A stretch of DNA of 11,518 nucleotides from Bacteroidota bacterium (GTDB lineage Bacteria; Bacteroidota; Ignavibacteria; SZUA-365), in assembly GCA_018224345.1 (NCBI GenBank), contig JAGTUW010000074.1, forward strand, positions 1 through 11,518, given 5' to 3'. The stretch's first letter is position 1. Each line of letters opens with the position of its first letter. Positions 7,377 through 11,518 of this stretch are shown here, in pieces. The notes below the pieces were generated by a model, which worked only from the letters and a program-made list of their open reading frames with translations, had not been told where the DNA came from and made no database searches. A program made the translations under genes and the position numbers.

Positions 7377-7745
7377 TCAACTCGTGGAGGTGAAGGCATT
7401 TCTTATGTGATGAATCTCCGGCCGGCCGAACATGATGGAAATGGTGATGACGTCGAAGCGGCATGGCGTTTCATTGCATCCCTGCAACCAGAGCCAGCCC
7501 CGGGCGATGCGGAGCAACTGCTGCTGTTTTGCGCGGGTGATCGCGTACTCCGGTGCGCCGCAGGAACGGGACCGTCTCGTTTTCACTTCGACGAACACGA
7601 TATACTCATCGTCACGGGCGATGATATCGATTTCTCCAGCGCGTCCATAGTGATAGTTTCGTTCGAGAATCTGCCATCCTGCATCAATCAGATAGCGTGT
7701 CGCGAGTGCCTCGCCCTCGCGTGCGACGGACTGTCGGTCTTTCAT
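7377..7745 (-). CDS. yraN: UPF0102 (YraN) family protein, restriction-nuclease fold
   Basis: This is a 122-residue YraN-family protein, about the usual length. The family motif is clear: REGEALATRYL at 9-19, then GEIDII (Glu38, Asp40) and FVEVKTR (Glu53, Lys55), which together match the E-x-D...E-x-K core of the PD-(D/E)xK nuclease fold. Its cellular role is not well established; it is thought to act on DNA, and some members have been linked to recombination or branched-DNA processing. The ATG at 7745 is chosen because homologues begin close to this point and AGGA lies nine bases upstream. A longer in-frame start at 7808 would add 21 residues and deepen the overlap with rnhB. The first 62 bases overlap the end of rnhB, a gene pairing common in bacteria. 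Confidence 0.9.
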   Translation of the reverse strand: MKDRQSVAREGEALATRYLIDAGWQILERNYHYGRAGEIDIIARDDEYIVFVEVKTRRSRSCGAPEYAITRAKQQQLLRIARGWLWLQGCNETPCRFDVITISIMFGRPEIHHIRNAFTSTS

Positions 7746-8370
7746 CGTCAAACATCCTTTTCTGTTCGGTGAGTGCCTTGACGGAAAACGACCGGCGATG
7801 GATATCACAGGGACCGTAATGACGCAGTGCTTCTACATGTGCGGCTGTCGGATACCCCTTGTGCCGCGCAAAACCATAATCCGGATATTGCGTGTCATAC
7901 GCACACATGATCGCGTCACGTTCGACCTTCGCAAGTATCGATGCTGCAGCAATACTGAAACACAGCGTGTCACCCTTGACGACGGTACGGAAGGGAAGCG
8001 CGTCATGCGAGAAGCGATTACCGTCAACCAGCAGATACGCCGGAGCGGGATCCATGGAAGCCACCGCACGGTGCATGGCCAGGATGCTCGCTGCCAGAAT
8101 ATTGAGTGTATCGATTTCCTCGGGTGAGGCGATACCGATACCGGTACTCACTGCCGCGGCCCGGATGCTGCCCGCGAGGGTCGTACGCTGGGTTGCGCTG
8201 AGCGTCTTCGAATCCGCGATACCGTCGATGACAGTGCAGGGCGCGAACATGACTGCAGCCGCGACGACAGGACCGGCCAGTGGTCCGCGTCCCGCCTCGT
8301 CGACTCCGGCGAAATGCACAATACCATCGGTGATGATATCACATTCGATATGTCCGAAACTGTGCATCAT
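7684..8370 (-). CDS. rnhB: Ribonuclease HII
   Basis: This 228-residue enzyme cleaves RNA in RNA:DNA hybrids and nicks at single ribonucleotides in DNA. The catalytic residues are visible: Asp24 and Glu25 in GVDEAGRGPLAGPV, Asp116 in LLVDGN and Asp134 in VVKGDT, followed by the family stretch IAAASILAKVERD. DSKTLS (53-58) and HKGYPTAAH are also typical. The C-terminal ~25 residues are basic and charged, lie in the overlap with yraN and look like a lineage-specific tail. The start has two adjacent ATGs (8370 and 8367); AAGGAG lies ten bases upstream. The gene follows the ubiA gene after a 101-base gap that may hold a micro-ORF. Confidence 0.97.
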   Translation of the reverse strand: MMHSFGHIECDIITDGIVHFAGVDEAGRGPLAGPVVAAAVMFAPCTVIDGIADSKTLSATQRTTLAGSIRAAAVSTGIGIASPEEIDTLNILAASILAMHRAVASMDPAPAYLLVDGNRFSHDALPFRTVVKGDTLCFSIAAASILAKVERDAIMCAYDTQYPDYGFARHKGYPTAAHVEALRHYGPCDIHRRSFSVKALTEQKRMFDDERPTVRRTRGRGTRDTLSD

Positions 8371-8471
8371 AAATCGATGTCTCCTTGAAGGAGTCGAGCC
8401 GCTCTGCCGTTACATGCCGCGTCGTCGGCGACGGCCATTGTCAGTTCGCAGTTGCAGTGTAATACCATCAT
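8367..8471 (-). CDS. Possible 34-codon micro-ORF between ubiA and rnhB
   Basis: This open frame fills the ubiA-rnhB gap exactly. Its ATG follows the ubiA stop without a spacer (TGAATG), and its TGA stop overlaps the first ATG of rnhB. The 34-residue product starts MMVLHCNCELTMAV and ends in GDIDL, with three cysteines (6, 8 and 20). No domain is recognised and no clear ribosome binding site precedes it, so it would depend on ribosomes finishing ubiA. It could pass ribosomes on to rnhB, could encode a small protein, or could be a chance frame. The precise junctions on both sides are the only support. Confidence 0.3.
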   Translation of the reverse strand: MMVLHCNCELTMAVADDAACNGRAARLLQGDIDL

Positions 8472-9350
8472 TCAGCGTGTCCCCAGAACAATCGCGATGA
8501 CTCCGATCGGCATATCGTATTTCAACAGCAGAGTGAGTCGCGCGATGTTCCCCGTGGATCGGTCGTTCCACATCGCAAAAAGCACAAAGAGAAGCAGCGA
8601 ATCAACACCAAAAATAACGACCCAGAGATAGGCCTCACTGTACAAGGACAAGAAATAAGGAAGCACGCTCCCGAGTATGATGGTGACGAGAATGAAGCTG
8701 ACAAGCAGAAGAGCGGCGCGTGTCCCGGCGACGATCGGGAAGGTCGACACATTCAGCAGACTGTCGCCGTGCATGTCTTCGATATCTTTGAGTATCTCAC
8801 GCGCAAGATTGAAAGCGAAGGCAAACAGGGCCGGAATTATTCCTGCAGCAGGATTCCCGAACACCGCCGCTCCATAAAAAAAGGCCAGACCGGTGAGAAA
8901 GGCGACGACGACATTACCGGCAAGCGGGATATGCTGCAGCCAGGCACTGTAGGCGTACAGCAGTATCACCGTTCCCATGGCGATCAGCAGGGACGTCGTC
9001 CCCAATGGAATGCTGAGCAGTATGCCCATCATCGCCGCCACAACGGCGGAAATCGTGGCGGACGGGGCAGAGACGAGAGCGGATGCGAGTGCGCGCCCGG
9101 GTTTGTTGACGCGATCAATGGCGATGTCGAAGATGTCGTTGATGGTGTTGCCGGCGGCGCCGATCAGACTTCCCGCAGTCGCGGCAAGCAGCACGAGATA
9201 TATATCGGACCAGCCCGCGCCGGCGATGATGCAGGCGGCGGAAATACTGATAAACGTCACAGCGGTATTGAGCGGACGCATCAGGGAAAGATATGCGCCG
9301 ATGACGTGGAGATGTGAAGATGGGGCTGTTGGAAGTCGTTTAGAAAGCAT
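8472..9350 (-). CDS. UbiA-family prenyltransferase, probably geranylgeranylglycerol-phosphate geranylgeranyltransferase-like
   Basis: This 292-residue integral membrane enzyme has about eight or nine hydrophobic segments. The first Asp-rich motif is NDIFDIAIDRVNKPGR with Asn68, Asn71, Asp72, Asp75 and Asp79, and the second is KDIEDMHGD with Asp188, Asp191 and Asp195. These bind Mg2+-prenyl diphosphate and define UbiA enzymes. The stretch YAYSAWLQHIPLAGNVVVAFLTG (131-153) resembles the subgroup annotated in FCB bacteria as geranylgeranylglycerol-phosphate geranylgeranyltransferase, the second prenyl transfer of archaeal-type ether lipids. Quinone or chlorophyll-type UbiA enzymes are possible alternatives, so I give no symbol. 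The ATG at 9350 overlaps the end of the Omp85 gene by 11 bases, suggesting coupled translation. A later start at Met24 is possible, because family alignments often begin near LMRPLN. Confidence 0.88.
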   Translation of the reverse strand: MLSKRLPTAPSSHLHVIGAYLSLMRPLNTAVTFISISAACIIAGAGWSDIYLVLLAATAGSLIGAAGNTINDIFDIAIDRVNKPGRALASALVSAPSATISAVVAAMMGILLSIPLGTTSLLIAMGTVILLYAYSAWLQHIPLAGNVVVAFLTGLAFFYGAAVFGNPAAGIIPALFAFAFNLAREILKDIEDMHGDSLLNVSTFPIVAGTRAALLLVSFILVTIILGSVLPYFLSLYSEAYLWVVIFGVDSLLLFVLFAMWNDRSTGNIARLTLLLKYDMPIGVIAIVLGTR

Positions 9351-11208
9351 TCACGAGACCGAAATGAATTTTACCGTCTGCAAAACCGTCTCCTTCACCG
9401 AGGGCGTAGCTGACGCTGATAATGCCGAGAGCGGTTTCAAGGCGACTGCCGATGCCATACCCGTTGCGCAGCGCGTTGAACGCGGCCCGGTTGCGTGTCG
9501 GATCAGGAGATTGTTCAATATAACCAAAATCAAGAAAAGCGAAGGCAAAGGTTCGTCTGCCGAGACTGTAGCGGAACTCGATCGACGTCCATCCCAGCCG
9601 CGTCCCGTTGAACTGCTCCTCCCTGTAACCACGCAGCGTATTGGCGCCACCGAGACGGTACAGGTCGCTCAAATCGAGTTCGCCACCCCGCAATTCGCGG
9701 CCGTGGAGTTCGAGTGCGAGAATTGCTCGCGGAAGCACTTCCTGGAAATAACCTGCATCGAGTTCGAGTCGCTGAATAAATGCGGTGACATCGCCATCCG
9801 TGGAACGGATACGTTTGTTTCCGCCGCTGTAGCTGTTGCGCAGCGTGATACCGCTGCGTGGATTGTACACATTGTCCCGCGTATCGATATACAGTTCTAT
9901 TCCTCCCGACAGGGTCTTGCTGTGAGCCAGCCCGGGAAGATCGGTGTCGATGGATGGTATCACCTGTGTCTGATCGATACGTCCCGTCAACTGCATATTA
10001 CTGCTCCAGAGAAAGCTTACCGATGCCGTTACGTTGCGGCGTACATAGGCGGAATCCTGCTGTCGCTGAAAAAGTCCCGCGGAGAGACTGATCGGGAGCC
10101 CCGCCACCCATGGCTCATGATAATGGAGCTCTAACTCCGATATATTTGTTGTCGCGCGTTCCCATCGCGCGTCAAGCTGGCGACCCGTGCCGAAAAGATT
10201 CCGGAAATGCATGTTCACCAATCCGGTGAAGCTCCCTTCTTCCTCGGTTCCCCGCGGCGGCTGATATCCCACGATGCCGTCGAACTGATTGGTATTGCCT
10301 TCCTCGACACGGAGCAGTATGCCCCCAATGCTGTCGCGCACATACAACAGCGGTTCCTCCACACGGTCGAAAAAGCGTAGCCGTTCAAGTCGACGCCGGA
10401 TGTCGCCGATGATTTCCGGGTCGTAGCGTTCATGCCCGGCGATGCGTGTCTCGCGCACGATGACATGGGCCTGTGTCAGCGTATTGCCTTCGACGATGAT
10501 TTCATCGATATAAAAAAGCATTCCTTCTTCAATCGAGAACGTGACATGTGCCACCGCTTCACCGTTGCGTTTCTGGATCATGATATCTCCGATCCGCGCG
10601 GCGGCGAAGGGATACCCTGCCTGTTCATATACGGTGACGATACGGCGAAGGTCGGTTTCCGCGACGGTCTCATCGAAGACCGTACCAGAAGAAAGCGCGA
10701 TTTCCCTCAGCAATGCTTCGTCGGAGAGGGCCTCATTGCCCGTAAAGGATACATCACCGGTACGCAGCAGAGGACCGGAACGCAGGTGCAGCACGGTAGT
10801 GAGCGTTGTGCTGTCCGTCGTCCATCTGTAGTACACGCTATCGACATGCGCGAAGGGGAACCCCTGCGCCGCCGCGCCGGTGATGACGCGCTCGCGCAAC
10901 TGCGCTGTTCGTTCCGCCATCCAGGCGCGCAGTGTCGCAGGTGGCTCGTCTTCCCCCGCCAGCGTATCGCTTTTCCACTGCGGCGTTGCACGTTCCCCAT
11001 CTCCGATGTGACGCAGCAGTGACTTCTCATCCAGGGCGTCAGCACCATGCAGTTCGTAACGCAGGGTGACGGTCCGCTGCTGCGCCTGACTTTCGCCGAC
11101 AGCGAGAGCGCACAACAGAAGAAGCAGGGGATATGTGAATCGACGTTTTCGCACAGGCAGTAAAATACGCCGCTTCACCACGACGATACAATGTCGATCG
11201 CAAGTCAT
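9340..11208 (-). CDS. Omp85/BamA-TamA family outer-membrane protein
   Basis: From the ATG at 11208 this is a 622-residue protein. A signal peptide has a basic RKRR region, the hydrophobic PLLLLLCALAV and likely cleavage after SQA (about residue 42). Two clear POTRA-like domains span about 148-228 and 230-303; the segment 44-143 may be a diverged one. The 16-stranded barrel runs from about 306 to 622, with the conserved loop motif RGY (526-528, in GGANTLRGYREEQF) and a C-terminal Phe typical of an outer-membrane beta signal. It is shorter than BamA, which has five POTRA domains, and closer in size to TamA or other Omp85 paralogues. The start is uncertain: GTG at 11229 extends it by seven residues, and GTG at 11154 would give a compact signal peptide. 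None has a good ribosome binding site. Confidence 0.9.
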   Translation of the reverse strand: MTCDRHCIVVVKRRILLPVRKRRFTYPLLLLLCALAVGESQAQQRTVTLRYELHGADALDEKSLLRHIGDGERATPQWKSDTLAGEDEPPATLRAWMAERTAQLRERVITGAAAQGFPFAHVDSVYYRWTTDSTTLTTVLHLRSGPLLRTGDVSFTGNEALSDEALLREIALSSGTVFDETVAETDLRRIVTVYEQAGYPFAAARIGDIMIQKRNGEAVAHVTFSIEEGMLFYIDEIIVEGNTLTQAHVIVRETRIAGHERYDPEIIGDIRRRLERLRFFDRVEEPLLYVRDSIGGILLRVEEGNTNQFDGIVGYQPPRGTEEEGSFTGLVNMHFRNLFGTGRQLDARWERATTNISELELHYHEPWVAGLPISLSAGLFQRQQDSAYVRRNVTASVSFLWSSNMQLTGRIDQTQVIPSIDTDLPGLAHSKTLSGGIELYIDTRDNVYNPRSGITLRNSYSGGNKRIRSTDGDVTAFIQRLELDAGYFQEVLPRAILALELHGRELRGGELDLSDLYRLGGANTLRGYREEQFNGTRLGWTSIEFRYSLGRRTFAFAFLDFGYIEQSPDPTRNRAAFNALRNGYGIGSRLETALGIISVSYALGEGDGFADGKIHFGLVNAF

Positions 11209-11340
11209 GGAAACTGTGGTATGGGACACGACGCGACAGGCTCCACGTCAATAAGCACATGGAAGGGATGGCACCGGCAACAGGATCACCTTCGACACAG
11301 AGGCAGCCATGGTGCTCACATCACAACACCAGGCAAATGC
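11209..11340. other. Intergenic stretch upstream of the Omp85 gene
   Basis: No gene is recognised here. On the minus strand TTGACG (11246-11251) could be a -35 element but no good -10 follows at 17 bases. On the plus strand an ATG at 11221 opens a frame that runs into the repeat array and off the window without a stop, but it has no ribosome binding site and no recognisable domain. Confidence 0.4.
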
Positions 11341-11518
11341 GCAGAAAAATTAAATGGAAATACGTCAAGCCGGAACGGGTGTGCAGAAGAATTAAATGGA
11401 AATAACGCGAGTGCGAATACGTGCGCAGAAAAATTAAATGGAAATAACGCGAGTGCGAATACGTGCGCCGGAGAATTAAATAAAAATAACGCGAGCACGA
11501 ATACGTGCGGCGGAGAAT
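11341..11518. repeat. 42-bp tandem repeat array, four full copies plus one cut by the window edge
   Basis: Units begin at 11341, 11383, 11425, 11467 and 11509 (the last truncated at 10 bases). The second and third copies differ at one base. The first has a diverged second half, and the fourth has several changes. Each unit has an AT-rich half with the core AATTAAATGGAAATA (AATTAAATAAAAATA in the fourth copy) and a GC-rich half with ACGCGAGTGCGAATACGTGC. Copies abut without spacers, so this is not a CRISPR array. The period equals four helical turns of 10.5 bp. It lies about 130 bases upstream of the Omp85 gene. One plus-strand frame and two minus-strand frames are open through it, so coding status is undecided. 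Confidence 0.92.

Noticed and set aside
8381..8396. Short inverted repeat CTCCTT/AAGGAG before rnhB as a regulatory hairpin.
   Set aside because: The arms are separated by one base so a stable loop is unlikely; AAGGAG is explained as the rnhB ribosome binding site.
8977..10134. A 385-codon open frame on the plus strand.
   Set aside because: It lies antisense to ubiA and the Omp85 gene, both of which have clear family motifs; its translation shows no domain and it is a codon-bias shadow.
11316..11498. A 60-codon minus-strand gene with a hydrophobic 14-residue repeat.
   Set aside because: It is only the array read on the minus strand; another minus frame and one plus frame are open too, and there is no ribosome binding site or domain.
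11341..11518. CRISPR array.
   Set aside because: The units abut without unique spacers; the whole 42 bases repeats, with near identity over the full unit in the second and third copies.

Overview
The window looks like a piece of chromosome from a Gram-negative bacterium of the FCB group, most likely on the Chlorobi/Ignavibacteria/Kapabacteria side. Four things point there: a secreted Asp-box protein ending in a type IX secretion (Por) sorting domain, an outer-membrane Omp85 protein, a two-subunit 2-oxoacid:ferredoxin oxidoreductase, and a UbiA enzyme of the geranylgeranylglycerol-phosphate type common in this group. The lineage is an inference from protein families; no rRNA or other phylogenetic marker is present. 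I saw no transposase, integrase, CRISPR array, tRNA or rRNA.

Left third, plus strand (1-1394): a ribosomal protein/single-strand binding operon. It opens with the end of a gene cut by the window edge, probably rpsF (bS6), whose tail is twelve PAAET-type pentapeptide repeats. Then come ssb and rplI (bL9). The rpsR gene often found between ssb and rplI is absent. After a 107-base gap holding a GC palindrome and a TATAAT box, korA and korB (1502-4433) encode the alpha/gamma-fused and beta subunits of a 2-oxoacid (probably 2-oxoglutarate):ferredoxin oxidoreductase. A strong 16-bp hairpin at 4456-4495 closes this side and separates it from the convergent genes on the minus strand.

Right two thirds, minus strand (read from 11208 down to 4528): a compact run of six clear genes, Omp85-family protein, UbiA prenyltransferase, rnhB (RNase HII), yraN (UPF0102), a DUF2231-like membrane protein, and the large type IX-secreted Asp-box protein. 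Omp85 and ubiA overlap by 11 bases, and rnhB and yraN by 62. The 101-base gap between ubiA and rnhB is filled by a possible 34-codon micro-ORF that abuts one neighbour and overlaps the other. The spacing suggests a single transcription unit ending at the shared hairpin. The contents are housekeeping (RNA:DNA hybrid repair, outer-membrane assembly, lipid or quinone prenylation) plus one secreted product.

Right edge (11341-11518): a tandem array of 42-bp units, four complete and one cut by the window end. The units are AT-rich in one half and GC-rich in the other, with a period of four DNA helical turns. It lies upstream of the Omp85 gene and is the least explained part of the window. Overall this is a mostly ordinary core-genome region. 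The features worth a second look are the 42-bp array, the micro-ORF, the UbiA specificity and the unusual SSB tail.
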